From positions 372,001 through 436,000 of the forward strand of contig NZ_BMTT01000004.1 of assembly GCF_014649815.1 (NCBI RefSeq): DNA of 64,000 bases, in the 5' to 3' direction. Origin of the DNA: Streptomyces mutabilis. GTDB taxonomy: Bacteria; Actinomycetota; Actinomycetes; Streptomycetales; Streptomycetaceae. The translations under genes and the position numbers were made by a program. Positions 18,861 to 27,392 of this stretch are shown piece after piece; the stretch's first letter is position 1; each line of letters begins with the position of its first letter. The notes beneath the pieces were generated by a model that did not search any database, had not been told where the DNA came from, and saw only the letters and a program-made list of their open reading frames with translations.

Positions 18861-19820
18861 TCAGCTCAATCCGGCCGACTCCAGCCACTCCACGGCCACG
18901 TCCAGCGGGTCCTTCTTGTCCAGCTGGACCTGGGCGTCCAGGTCGAGGAGGGTCTTGGTGTCCAGCTTGGCGGAGACCGCGTTCAGCGCGTCGACGCCCT
19001 CAGGGGGCAGGCCCTCCTTGTGGACCAGTGGTGTCACGTTCGCGTGGCCGAAGAGGTTCTCCGGGTCCCTGAGGACGACGAACTTCTCCTTGACGATGGT
19101 CGGGTCGGTGGTGAAGATGTCCGCCGCCTGCACGGTGTTCTTGGTCAGCGCCGACTGGGTCAGCGGGCCGCCCGCGTCGAGCGCCTTGAACGACTTGAAC
19201 TCCAGGCCGTACACGGACTCCAGGCCCTTGAGGCCCTGCTGCCGGGTCTGGAACTCGGGTGAACCGCCGATCACCAGGTCCGGTGCTATGTCCTTGAGGT
19301 CGGCGAGGGTCGACTCGGCGGTGAGGCCGTGCTTCTTCGCGGTCTCGGCGTTGACGCTGACCGAGTCCTTGTTCTCGGCCGGCGAGGACTCCAGGAGCGT
19401 CAGCTTCTTGTCGAGCTTGGCCTTGACCGCTTCGTTCACGGCCTCGGCGGACTGCTGCCCGGCCTCGGGGTCGAGGTAGGCGAGCAGCGAACCGTTGTAC
19501 TCGGGCAGCACCGTGACCGAGCCGTTCTTCATCAGGCCGTACGTCGTCTCCCGGCTGCCGATGTTGTGCTTGTAGGTGACCTTGAGGCCCTTGGCCTTGA
19601 GCGCCTCGCCGTAGATGTCGGCGAGCAGGGTGCTCTCGGCGAAGTTGTTGGAGCCGACGACGACGGTGCCGGCCTCCGCCTTCTCCCCGGCCAGGGGGTT
19701 GTCGGAGGTGTCGTCGGAGGAGGAACAGCCCGCGAGCAGCGCCGTCGCGGCGGTGAGCGCGACGGCCGCCGCGCCGGTGTGCCTCGTCCTGGACCTGCCG
19801 CTCTTCGCGCTAGAAGTCAT
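18861..19820 (-). CDS. Glycine betaine/choline-type ABC transporter substrate-binding lipoprotein
   Basis: 319 residues. Lipobox TALLAGC (~32) after a basic N-terminus, then an OpuAC/ProX-type binding domain: VVVGSNNFAESTLLADIYGE, VLPEYNGSLLAYL (the usual PEYTGT segment), and QAADIFTTDPTI. The OpuCC/ProX family binds quaternary ammonium compounds such as glycine betaine, carnitine and choline for osmoprotection. The mature protein is anchored outside the membrane. It is the last gene of a four-gene minus-strand operon, 80 bp after the second permease. The ATG at 19820 is set by the signal peptide. Confidence 0.9.
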   Translation of the reverse strand: MTSSAKSGRSRTRHTGAAAVALTAATALLAGCSSSDDTSDNPLAGEKAEAGTVVVGSNNFAESTLLADIYGEALKAKGLKVTYKHNIGSRETTYGLMKNGSVTVLPEYNGSLLAYLDPEAGQQSAEAVNEAVKAKLDKKLTLLESSPAENKDSVSVNAETAKKHGLTAESTLADLKDIAPDLVIGGSPEFQTRQQGLKGLESVYGLEFKSFKALDAGGPLTQSALTKNTVQAADIFTTDPTIVKEKFVVLRDPENLFGHANVTPLVHKEGLPPEGVDALNAVSAKLDTKTLLDLDAQVQLDKKDPLDVAVEWLESAGLS

Positions 19821-19900
19821 CCGTCGATCCAAACGAGCCACTTGTCGGTCAGTCAAGAACGGCCTGGTTACGGTTTTCGTCACGTGTGCGTTCGAGCGCG

Positions 19901-20566
19901 TCAGCGCCTGCGCACCCCCGGGGAGACCGCCAGCCGCTCCGCCGCCCAGAACACCGCGAGCGTGGCCAGCGCCAGGAGGGCCACCAGCGTCGCGCCGCCG
20001 ACCACCTTCTCGTAGTCGCGCTGGTAGAGGCCGTCGATGATGTACCGGCCGATCCCGCCGAGACTGACGTACGCGGCGATGGTGGCCGTCGACACGACCT
20101 GGATGGCGGCCGAGCGCAGTCCGCTGAGCACCAGCGGCAGGGCGACGGGCAGTTCGACCCGGAGGAGGATGTCCGGCTCGTGCATGCCCATGCCCCGTGC
20201 GGCGTCCACCGGGGCGGGGTCGACGGAGCGGACCGCCTCGTAGGTGGTCACGAGGATCGGCGGGATCGCGAGCACGACCAGCGGGATCATCACGGGCAGC
20301 AGGCCGATGCCGACGACGACGGCGATCAGCACCAGCAGCCCGAAGCTGGGCAGGGCACGGGCTGCGGTGGCGACGAAGGCGACGGCGTTGCCGCCGCGCC
20401 CGGTGTGGCCGGTCAGCAGCCCGACGGGCAGCCCGATCGCGGCGGCGATGCCGAGCGCCATCAGCGTGTACTGGACGTGCTCCAGCAGGCGCTGCGGGAT
20501 GCCGTCGTAGCCGTGCCACTGGGCGCTGTCGCTGAAGAAGGCGTTGACGAAGTCGAGGACGTTCAC
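19901..20566 (-). CDS. Betaine/choline-type ABC transporter permease (second copy)
   Basis: 221 residues, about five to six transmembrane helices. Contains the BPD_transp_1 signature region with the EAA-like loop AVRSVDPAPVDAARGMGMHE. TATIAAYVSLGGIGRYIIDGL is the conserved OpuCB/OpuCD end motif. The GTG start at 20566 overlaps the stop of the preceding permease by 4 bp (GTGA), so the two are translationally coupled. It pairs with the other permease to form the heterodimeric membrane channel. Confidence 0.9.
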   Translation of the reverse strand: MNVLDFVNAFFSDSAQWHGYDGIPQRLLEHVQYTLMALGIAAAIGLPVGLLTGHTGRGGNAVAFVATAARALPSFGLLVLIAVVVGIGLLPVMIPLVVLAIPPILVTTYEAVRSVDPAPVDAARGMGMHEPDILLRVELPVALPLVLSGLRSAAIQVVSTATIAAYVSLGGIGRYIIDGLYQRDYEKVVGGATLVALLALATLAVFWAAERLAVSPGVRRR

Positions 20567-21267
20567 CGGGTCGCCGCCTCCTCCGGCTCGGGCCGCGCGG
20601 CGGCCTGCTTCGGACGTCGCCCGGCCTTGCCGCGCGGCATCCAAGGCGTCAGCAGGTTGCGGACCAGGACGAGCGCCGCGTCGCACAGGATGGCCAGTAC
20701 GGCGGTGGTGAGGACCGAGTTGACCGCCAGCTCGGGCCTGCCGTACTTCTGGGCGTCCGCGAGCAGGTTGCCGAGGGCGCCCTGGTTGCCGATGAGGGCG
20801 CCGACGCTGACCAGGGAGATGCTCGCCGACACGGCCACCCGCAGGCCGGCGAGGATCGCGGGCACGGCGATCGGCAACTGCACCTGGAGGTAGCGCCGTA
20901 CGGGTCCGAAACCCATCGCGGTGGACGCGGCCAGGGTCTCCTCGGGCACCGACCGCACGCCGTCGACGATGGCCGGGACGAGCACCACCAGGCTGTAGAC
21001 GGCCAGCGGGATCATCACCGTCAGCTCGGTCTGGCCGGTGTAGTCGATGAGGACGACGAAGACCGCGAGGGACGGGATGGCGTAGAACACGGTGGTCAGG
21101 CCGAGCACCGGCGGGTACAGCCAGCGGAACCGCACGCAGAGCTGGGCGATGGGCAGCGCGGCCAGCAGCCCGGCCAGGACCGGCAGCAGCGCCTCGCGCA
21201 GGTGCAGTCCGATGAGGCCGAAGTAGGTGTTGTCGAGGTCGCTGGGGATGTCGAAGAAGCCGTTCAC
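20563..21267 (-). CDS. Betaine/choline-type ABC transporter permease (first copy)
   Basis: 234 residues, six predicted transmembrane segments. Landmarks of the OpuCB-like family are YAIPSLAVFVVLI, GVRSVPEETLAASTAMGFG (coupling loop) and SISLVSVGALIGNQGALG. The C-terminal ~30 residues are a basic Pro/Ala/Glu tail. The GTG at 21267 overlaps the end of the ATPase gene by 4 bp, and its own stop overlaps the next permease. Confidence 0.9.
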   Translation of the reverse strand: MNGFFDIPSDLDNTYFGLIGLHLREALLPVLAGLLAALPIAQLCVRFRWLYPPVLGLTTVFYAIPSLAVFVVLIDYTGQTELTVMIPLAVYSLVVLVPAIVDGVRSVPEETLAASTAMGFGPVRRYLQVQLPIAVPAILAGLRVAVSASISLVSVGALIGNQGALGNLLADAQKYGRPELAVNSVLTTAVLAILCDAALVLVRNLLTPWMPRGKAGRRPKQAAARPEPEEAATR

Positions 21268-22415
21268 GGCGCGACCTTCGCGATGTCGGCGGGCCCCACG
21301 GCCCGCGCGTCGCCGGTGTCCGCCGCACTGTGGGCGGCGCGGATCGCCTCGCCGACGGCCTGCTGGGAGACGACCCCCGTCACCCGCCCGCCGGCGTCCA
21401 CGGCGACGGCCCAGCCAGTGGGCGAGAGCACCGCGCAGTCCAGCGCGGCCCGCAGCGAATCCGCGCCCGGCACGAAGGGCCGCCCGTACGGCAGCAGCCC
21501 TTCGGCCACGATGTCGCCGGCGGTCAGGTCCCCCGGTTCGGCCCAGCCCAGCGGGCGGCCCTCCGCGTCGGTCACCAGCAGGTAGGGGGCGTCGGGCGCG
21601 GCCAGCTGTTCGGCCGTGGCGTCCACGCGCACGACGGGGTCCGTCGTCAGTTCCAGGCCCTCGGAGGCGAAGAAGGACAACCGCCGGATGCCGCGATCGG
21701 CGCCGAGGAAGTCCTCGACGAAGTCGTCCACGGGGTTCGACAGCAGTTCGGCGGGCGGCGCGAACTGGGCGAGCCGGCCGCCGGTACGCATCACCGCGAC
21801 CGTGCTGCCCAGCTTGATGGCCTCGTCGATGTCGTGCGTGACGAAGACGATGGTCTTGCCCAGCTCGTCCTGGATGCGCAGGAGTTCGTCCTGGAGGCCC
21901 TTGCGGACCACGGGGTCCACGGCGGAGAACGGTTCGTCCATGAGGAGCACCGGCGGGTCGGCGGCGAGCGCCCGGGCCACGCCGACCCGCTGCTGCTGGC
22001 CGCCGGAGAGCTGGTACGGGTACCGCTTGGCGAGGGAGGCGTCGAGCCCCACCCGCTCCATCAGCTCGGCGGCCCGCTCCCGGGACTTCCGCCTGCCCCA
22101 CCCGATCATGCGGGGCACGGTGGCGATGTTGTCGAGGATGGTCCGGTGCTGGAAGAGACCGGCGTTCTGGATGACGTACCCCATCGACCGGCGCAACGTG
22201 GTGACCGGCTGCTGCTGGAGGTCCGCGCCGTTCAGGGAGATGGTGCCCTCGGTGGGCTCGATCATCCTGTTGATCATCCGCAGGGTCGTCGTCTTGCCGC
22301 AGCCCGACGGTCCGACGAGAACCGTGATCGAGCGGTCGGGTATCTCCAGCGACAGCCGGTCGACCGCCACGGTGCCGTCCGGGTACCGCTTGGTGACTGA
22401 ATCAATCCGTATCAA
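21264..22415 (-). CDS. Betaine/choline-type ABC transporter ATPase with CBS domains
   Basis: 383 residues. Walker A GPSGCGKTT (~36), Q-loop VIQNAGLF, signature LSGGQQQRVGVARAL, Walker B VLLMDEPFSAVD and switch His in VTHDIDEA. The region after ~250 holds a CBS-domain pair (LLVTDAEGRPLGW, then GWAVAVDAGGRVTGVVSQQ), as in OpuA/OpuC ATPases where CBS modules sense ionic strength. First gene of the operon. The start is a TTG at 22415 (M-I-R-I-D-S), as no ATG or GTG lies in frame nearby; the GAAGGG upstream is rather distant. Confidence 0.9.
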   Translation of the reverse strand: MIRIDSVTKRYPDGTVAVDRLSLEIPDRSITVLVGPSGCGKTTTLRMINRMIEPTEGTISLNGADLQQQPVTTLRRSMGYVIQNAGLFQHRTILDNIATVPRMIGWGRRKSRERAAELMERVGLDASLAKRYPYQLSGGQQQRVGVARALAADPPVLLMDEPFSAVDPVVRKGLQDELLRIQDELGKTIVFVTHDIDEAIKLGSTVAVMRTGGRLAQFAPPAELLSNPVDDFVEDFLGADRGIRRLSFFASEGLELTTDPVVRVDATAEQLAAPDAPYLLVTDAEGRPLGWAEPGDLTAGDIVAEGLLPYGRPFVPGADSLRAALDCAVLSPTGWAVAVDAGGRVTGVVSQQAVGEAIRAAHSAADTGDARAVGPADIAKVAP

Positions 22416-22483
22416 AACGCCGAATACCCTTCGGGTGGGCGGATGGTTCTGGCCAGGTCGCCACGGGTCGTTGCCGGGGAAGT

Positions 22484-22845
22484 CTAGACGTCCGGTGTCA
22501 CATGACCGTGGTGACGGTATGAGGCCACCTGCTCCGCGACGGGCAGCCCAGCCGTGCGCCGCACCCGCCGCCCGGCGTCCACCGCGAAGACCTCGCAGCC
22601 GTCCCGTACGGCCGCCCACTCGACGCCCTCGGCGCCCATCGCGAACGCCGCCGTGGCGACCGTGTCCGCCTCCGTGAGGGTCGGCGTCACGACGGTCACG
22701 GCGAGCGGTCCGGACGCCGGACGCCCGGTGCGCCCGTCGACGACGTGGTCACCGCGCTCCTATCGCGCGGAGGTCGCGACCGCCCCGTCGGTGACCTCCA
22801 GGACGGTGCACAGCCGGCCGGCGTCCTCGGGGTGCCGCACCCCAT
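22484..22845 (-). pseudogene. FAD:protein FMN transferase (ApbE) remnant with amber codon
   Basis: Only the C-terminal third of an ApbE-type flavin transferase is recognisable: RHPEDAGRLC, VTDGAVATSAR, then an in-frame TAG at 22760-22762, then ERGDHVVDGRTGRPASGPL and TLTEADTVATAAFAMG. Relatives have an ordinary residue (often Tyr) where the TAG stands. The N-terminal two thirds are absent; the frame runs straight out of the adjacent reductase remnant. Deletion plus nonsense mutation make this a pseudogene. ApbE attaches FMN to Thr residues of redox proteins; no target gene remains in the window. Confidence 0.75.
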
Positions 22846-23283
22846 GGAGAGCGAAGAGGGGTTGGCCTGCCACCAGTGGTCGCGGGTCAGGAACCGCCAC
22901 GGGAAGAACTGTCCGGCCCGCGCGGGCAGCCGGTCCAGATCGCGGCCGGTGATGAGGATGGAGACGACGTGGTCGTTCTCGGGGACGACTGCGGTCGCGC
23001 GCAGCCGGTGGCGCAGGTTCCGCCGCAGCGGCAGCACGACCCGGCCGGCCAGGAGCGCGCCGAGGGCCGCGCCCCACACCCCGTACCAGTGCGCCGTCGC
23101 GGCCGGCGAGGAGGTGAAGCTCGTACCGACGGCGATCTGGTGGGTGAAGGCCAGCACTACCGCGGCGTACGTGTAGAGGTGGCCCAAGTGCCAGGTCTCG
23201 TACGCCATCCTGCGCCGGGCGGCACGCGCCGAGACGGCGCCCACCACCACGAGGACCGCCAGGGCGGCGAGCGCGAGGCGCCG
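22846..23283 (-). pseudogene. Ferric-reductase-like/ferredoxin reductase fragment
   Basis: The minus strand encodes the internal part of a ferric-reductase-like membrane flavoprotein: hydrophobic helices, MAYETWHLGHLYTY and FTHQIAVG (haem-binding His helices), then the FAD-domain start VVSILITGRDLDRL, RAGQFFPWRFLT and WWQANPSSLS (normally H-P-F-S-L-S). The sequence stops there, changing frame into the ApbE remnant at ~22845. On the other side it is cut at ~23283 by the opposite-strand kinase remnant. Both the first membrane helices and the NAD-binding domain are missing. Confidence 0.7.
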
Positions 23284-23745
23284 CTGCGGTGGGAGGACGC
23301 GGACCTCACGGAGCTGGTGCGGCAGGCGGCCGACGCCTTCCGCGCCGGTCACCCGGAGCACCCGCTCACGGTGACGGCCGGGCCGGCGGTGGTGAAGCTG
23401 CGCATGGACCCGCAGCGCATCCGGCAGGTGCTCGACAACCTGCTCACCAACGCGGCCGTGCACACCCCGCCGGGAACGGAGGTCTCGGTCATGGTGTCGG
23501 CGGCGGCGGACTGCGTGACGGTGACCGTCGCGGACACCGGGCCGGGTGTCCCGGCGGCCGACCGGGAGCGGGTCTTCGACCGCTTCTACCGCGTCGACAA
23601 GGCCCGCAGCCGCGACCGGGGCGGCAGCGGGCTGGGGCTCTCCGTCGCCGGGTCGCTGGTGCGGGCGCACGGCGGCACGATCTCGCTGGGCGGCGGGCCG
23701 GGCAGGACGGTCTTCACCTTGACGCTCCCGGCCGCCGCCCGCTGA
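23284..23745 (+). pseudogene. Histidine kinase C-terminal fragment
   Basis: The plus strand keeps ~153 residues of a two-component sensor kinase: WEDADLTELVRQAAD, RIRQVLDNLLTNAAVHTPPG (N box), VADTGPGVP (G1), ERVFDRFYRVDKARS and GGSGLGLSVAGSLVRAHGG (G2). No dimerisation/His domain, sensor or start codon precedes it; the frame enters from the reductase fragment at ~23284. There is no response regulator alongside. It is best read as the surviving tail of a kinase once linked to the same redox cluster. Confidence 0.75.
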
Positions 23746-23754
23746 ACGTCCGGC

Positions 23755-24162
23755 TCAGCCCTCGGCGGGCTGGAGCCGCAGCGCGATGCTGTTGATGCAG
23801 TACCGCTGATCGGTCGGGGTCGGGTACCCCTCGCCCTTGAACACGTGCCCGAGGTGCGACCCGCACCGCGCGCACCGCACCTCCGTGCGCACCATGCCGT
23901 GGGAGCGGTCCTCGATCAGCTCGACGGCGTCGGTGTCCTTCGGGTCGAAGAAGGACGGCCAGCCGCAGTGCGACTCGAACTTGGTCTGCGAGGTGAACAG
24001 GTCGGCGCCGCAGGCCCGGCACGAGTAGACGCCCTCGGTCTCGGTGTCGGTGTACTCACCGGTGAAGGCGGGTTCGGTCGCGGCCTGGCGCAGTACGGCG
24101 TACTCGGCCGGGGCCAGCTCCGCGCGCCACTGCTCGTCCGGCTTCTCGACGTCGTACGACAT
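23755..24162 (-). CDS. msrB: Peptide-methionine (R)-S-oxide reductase
   Basis: 135 residues, the full MsrB length. Reduces methionine-R-sulfoxide in proteins using thioredoxin. Two structural zinc pairs (CRACG and CARCG), the active-site loop HCGWPSFF, and the catalytic Cys in RYCINS are all present. The ATG at 24162 is 14 bp downstream of the murC stop codon, so the two are probably cotranscribed. Cytosolic. Confidence 0.96.
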   Translation of the reverse strand: MSYDVEKPDEQWRAELAPAEYAVLRQAATEPAFTGEYTDTETEGVYSCRACGADLFTSQTKFESHCGWPSFFDPKDTDAVELIEDRSHGMVRTEVRCARCGSHLGHVFKGEGYPTPTDQRYCINSIALRLQPAEG

Positions 24163-24176
24163 GAGTCCTCAGCCCC

Positions 24177-25574
24177 TTACTTCGCCTTGCTCGACAGCTC
24201 GTCCAGGATGCGCGGTCCGAGGTCCGTGACATCGCCCGCGCCCATGGTGAGAACCAGATCACCGGCCTTCGCCATTCCCGCGACCACCGCGGGGGCCTCC
24301 GTCTTGTCGTGCGCCGGCGTGACGTCGGCGCCCGCGGCGCGGGCCGCCTCGATGATCAGCTCGCTGGTGACGCCCGGGATCGGGTCCTCGCGGGCAGGGT
24401 AGATGTCGAGGACGACCGACGCGTCCGCGAGGGACAGGGCCTGGCCCATCTCCTTGCCCAGCTCCTGGGTGCGGGAGAAGAGGTGCGGCTGGAAGAGGAC
24501 CAGGATGCGGGCGTCGCCGACGGCGGCGCGCATGGCCTCCAGGTCGGCCGTCATCTCGGTGGGGTGGTGCGCGTAGGAGTCGACGACCTGGACGCCGGCC
24601 GCCTCGCCCTTGAGCTGTAGGCGTCGCTTGACGCCGGTGTAGGCGGCGAGGGCGGGGGCCAGCTCGGCGGCGGGGATGCCGAGGGCCGCGCCCGCGGCGA
24701 GGGCGGCGACCGCGTTGTGGGCGTAGTGGCGGCCGGGGACGGAGACGGTGAAGGTCAGCTCGGCGCCCTCCATGACGACGGTGACCTCGCTCTTCAAGCC
24801 CTGCGGAACGACCGACAGGATGCGCACGTCGGCGTCCTCGGACTCCCCGTACGTCACGGTCCGCACCTTGCCGGACAGTCGCCGGGTCAGCTCCCGGGAG
24901 CCCGCCTGGTCGGCTGCGATCACCAGCGTGCCGCCGGGGGCGATCTTCGAGGCGAAGGTCTCGAAGGACTCGTAGATCTCGTCCATCGACGCGTAGTTGG
25001 CGTGGTGGTCGAGTTCGACGTTGAGGACGATGGCGACCTCGGGGGCGTACTTGTGGAAGCTGCGGTCGCTTTCGTCGGCTTCGGCGACGAAGATCTCGCC
25101 GTCGCCGTGCAGGGCGTTGGAGCCGGGCGCGTCCAGGTCGCCGCCGATCGCGTACGACGGGTTCAGGCCCAGCTCGGACAGGGAGACCGCCAGCATCGAG
25201 GTGGTGGTGGTCTTGCCGTGGGTGCCGGCGACGGCGAGCGGGCGCAGGCCGTTCATCAGGGCGGCGAGGGCGTCGGAGCGGTGGACGACCGGGATGCCCA
25301 GCTCCGCGGCGCGGGCCAGCTCCGGGTTGTCCTCGCGGATCGCCGAGGACACGACGACGCAGGTCGCGTCGTCGGCGAGGTGCCCGGCGGCGTGCCCGAT
25401 GTGCACGGTCGCGCCCAGCTCGCGCAGGGCTTCGGCGGTCGCGGACTCCTTGGCGTCGCTGCCCGCCACCGCGGCCCCGCGCTGCGCGAGGATCTTGGCG
25501 ATGCCCGACATCCCGGCGCCGCCGATGCCGATGAAGTGCGGTCGGTCCATGGCGGTAGGAAGGCCGGGTGCCAT
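24177..25574 (-). CDS. murC: UDP-N-acetylmuramate-L-alanine ligase
   Basis: 465 residues. Catalyses ATP-dependent addition of L-Ala to UDP-MurNAc in peptidoglycan synthesis. N-terminal UDP-binding Rossmann domain (FIGIGGAGMSGIAKIL), ATP P-loop AGTHGKTTTTSML (~116), EADESDRSF, the conserved LNVELDHHANY (Mg/substrate region), and SYAHHPTEM in the C-terminal domain. Length is normal. The ATG at 25574 is preceded by GGGGAGA. Unusually for MurC it lies outside the division/cell-wall (dcw) cluster, which is normal for Streptomyces. msrB follows at 14 bp. Confidence 0.96.
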   Translation of the reverse strand: MAPGLPTAMDRPHFIGIGGAGMSGIAKILAQRGAAVAGSDAKESATAEALRELGATVHIGHAAGHLADDATCVVVSSAIREDNPELARAAELGIPVVHRSDALAALMNGLRPLAVAGTHGKTTTTSMLAVSLSELGLNPSYAIGGDLDAPGSNALHGDGEIFVAEADESDRSFHKYAPEVAIVLNVELDHHANYASMDEIYESFETFASKIAPGGTLVIAADQAGSRELTRRLSGKVRTVTYGESEDADVRILSVVPQGLKSEVTVVMEGAELTFTVSVPGRHYAHNAVAALAAGAALGIPAAELAPALAAYTGVKRRLQLKGEAAGVQVVDSYAHHPTEMTADLEAMRAAVGDARILVLFQPHLFSRTQELGKEMGQALSLADASVVLDIYPAREDPIPGVTSELIIEAARAAGADVTPAHDKTEAPAVVAGMAKAGDLVLTMGAGDVTDLGPRILDELSSKAK

Positions 25575-25656
25575 GCGCTGTTCTCCCCAGAAGTGCGACG
25601 GTCTGCGTGAGGTGGTCTGCTGGTGGCGCCCCCGGTCCGGGGAGCGCGGCCCAAGC

Positions 25657-26130
25657 CTATGCCTTGCTGTGGGAGAACAGTTTCAGGACGGGTACGCCGA
25701 CCTTGTGGCGGGCCCGTGAGGCCCAGTCCCGGTGGAAGAACTCCTCCACGTAGTGCGGGTCGGTCAGGACGATCACCTCATCGGCTCCGGCCTCCAGGAC
25801 CAGGGACTTGAGCTCGTCCAGCGGGTGGTCCTCGATCAGCCGTCCCTCCGCCTCGGCTCCGGACGCGCGCAGGGCCGTGAGGGACACCTCCAGTGCCCGC
25901 TGCCCGACGCTCAGCGCCTCCTCGCCCTCCGGCGTCTCACCCTCCCGCACGGCGTCGTCGAGTTCGCCGAGCGCGACGTCGTCGATCGCTCTCAGCAGCC
26001 GGTCCGCCTGATCGCCGCGCGGCTGGAGCAGCACGTGGAAGGCGACCTGCTCGTCCCCGTGCAAGGTGGTGACGAACTCCACGTCGGCGGACGTCAGGGC
26101 CTTCTCGATCATCAAAACGCTTGTGAACAC
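25657..26130 (-). CDS. Conserved actinobacterial protein of unknown function
   Basis: 157 residues. Alpha/beta pattern with MIEKALTSADVEFVTTLHGDEQ, an acidic middle (ETPEGEEALS), and a C-terminal strand-loop EVIVLTDPHYVEEFFHRDWASRARHK, faintly like a universal-stress-type nucleotide fold. Homologues next to murC in Streptomyces are often labelled indole-3-glycerol phosphate synthase; I see no TrpC catalytic residues, so that label looks wrong. The GTG at 26130 is chosen because AAGGAG/AAGGGG precede it; an internal ATG six codons later is possible. Confidence 0.75.
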   Translation of the reverse strand: MFTSVLMIEKALTSADVEFVTTLHGDEQVAFHVLLQPRGDQADRLLRAIDDVALGELDDAVREGETPEGEEALSVGQRALEVSLTALRASGAEAEGRLIEDHPLDELKSLVLEAGADEVIVLTDPHYVEEFFHRDWASRARHKVGVPVLKLFSHSKA

Positions 26131-26331
26131 CAGGCGCCCCTTCTCCTTCGCGGGCCCGCGGGCCCACCCTCCGTCCAAACCCTGCGGAAACCATCCTGCC
26201 CCGTGATCGCACGGGTACTGCCGGAATCAGTGTGCCCGTCGCGACCTGAACGGAACGGGAGATTCCGCCGATCCCCGGATGCGTGGCAACGACCGAACCC
26301 CTGTCCGGCCGCCGCCCGCCCCGAAACCGTG

Positions 26332-27129
26332 CTAGTCGCGCCGGTACCGGCTGAAGAGGAAGCCTTCCTCCTCCAGCAGGGACTCCAGGACGAACCGCCG
26401 CGGAACCTCGACCGACGGTCCGCCCGCGATCCGCTGCGCGTCGCCCGCGGTGAGTGTCGGCGAGACCGTCAGACACAGCTCGTCGAGCACCCCGGACGCG
26501 ATGAACTGCCCGAGCAGCCGCGGACCGCCCTCGGTCAGCAGCCGGGTGTGCCCGAGCCGGACGAGCGCGTCGACGGCGCGGGCCGGGTCCACGCCGACGC
26601 CGTCACCCGCGATCACCACCCGGGCACCGGCCTTCTCGGCGGCCGCGATCCGGTCCGGGGCCGCGGCCGCACCGGTCAGGATCAGGGTGGGCACCAGCGG
26701 CGAGGTGTACAGCGGCAGCGAGAAATCCAGCTCCAGGCTCGCGCTGACCACGGCGATCGCGGGCGCGGGGCGCTGACCGGCCGCCTGGCGCAGCTCCGCG
26801 AAATCGGCGCGCGAACGAGCCGGGCGATACCCCTCCTGACGTACGGTCTCGGCGCCGGCGATCACCACGTCGGCCAGCGCGCGCAGGGTGCCGAAGACGC
26901 GCATGTCCGCCGCGCCGGAGATGGGCCGGGAGTGGCCGTCGTGCTGGGCCGCGCCGTCGAGGGTGGAGACCATGTTCGCCCGCAGCCAGGCCCCCGTCCC
27001 CGTCCGCCCGTCCGGCTCGGGATAGGCGTAGGCGGCGGCCAGCTCGGCGAGGCTCCACTCCCGGTCGGTTCCGTCGGGGGCCGGGCCGGCTGTCTGATCG
27101 GTCACAGGGGCAGGGAACAGGCGTCGCAT
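26332..27129 (-). CDS. RibD C-terminal-domain reductase (pyrimidine reductase/DHFR fold)
   Basis: 265 residues. The RibD_C fold is clear: MVSTLDGAAQHDGHSRPIS (substrate loop), ADVVIAGAETVRQEGY, LLTEGGPRLLGQFIASGVLDELCLTVSP and a closing FLFSRYRR. Family members use NADPH to reduce 5-amino-6-ribosylamino-uracil phosphate in riboflavin synthesis or related pyrimidine/pterin substrates; as a stand-alone domain away from rib genes its substrate is open. The ATG at 27129 starts MRRLFPAPV. Divergent from zapE. Confidence 0.85.
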   Translation of the reverse strand: MRRLFPAPVTDQTAGPAPDGTDREWSLAELAAAYAYPEPDGRTGTGAWLRANMVSTLDGAAQHDGHSRPISGAADMRVFGTLRALADVVIAGAETVRQEGYRPARSRADFAELRQAAGQRPAPAIAVVSASLELDFSLPLYTSPLVPTLILTGAAAAPDRIAAAEKAGARVVIAGDGVGVDPARAVDALVRLGHTRLLTEGGPRLLGQFIASGVLDELCLTVSPTLTAGDAQRIAGGPSVEVPRRFVLESLLEEEGFLFSRYRRD

Positions 27130-27392
27130 GCGGTGCAGTGTTCCACGCGCCGGGCTCCCGAACCGCGCGGCCGTTCTTGCCGGGCATCGGCGTACCACCA
27201 CACAGCCGCACAGCCGCGCTGCCCCGGAAATCGCGCCGCGAGGGGCGGCACAGCCGGACTCGGCGGCACCCCGCGAGCGCCGGGCCGCGCGCCCCGCCCA
27301 CGCCCGGGCCGCGCCGGGACACCGCACCGCACCGGCCCCCGGCGCGCCCTCACCACGGCCGGCGTCCCCGACAGGCCCTACCATGGACAACC

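Noticed and set aside
22484..23745. Foreign insertion as the cause of the broken redox cluster
   Set aside because: There are no mobile-element sequences or base-composition shift; frame changes at two junctions fit simple deletions better.
25657..26130. Indole-3-glycerol phosphate synthase (label seen on homologues)
   Set aside because: Too short for TrpC and none of its catalytic Lys/Glu motifs are visible.
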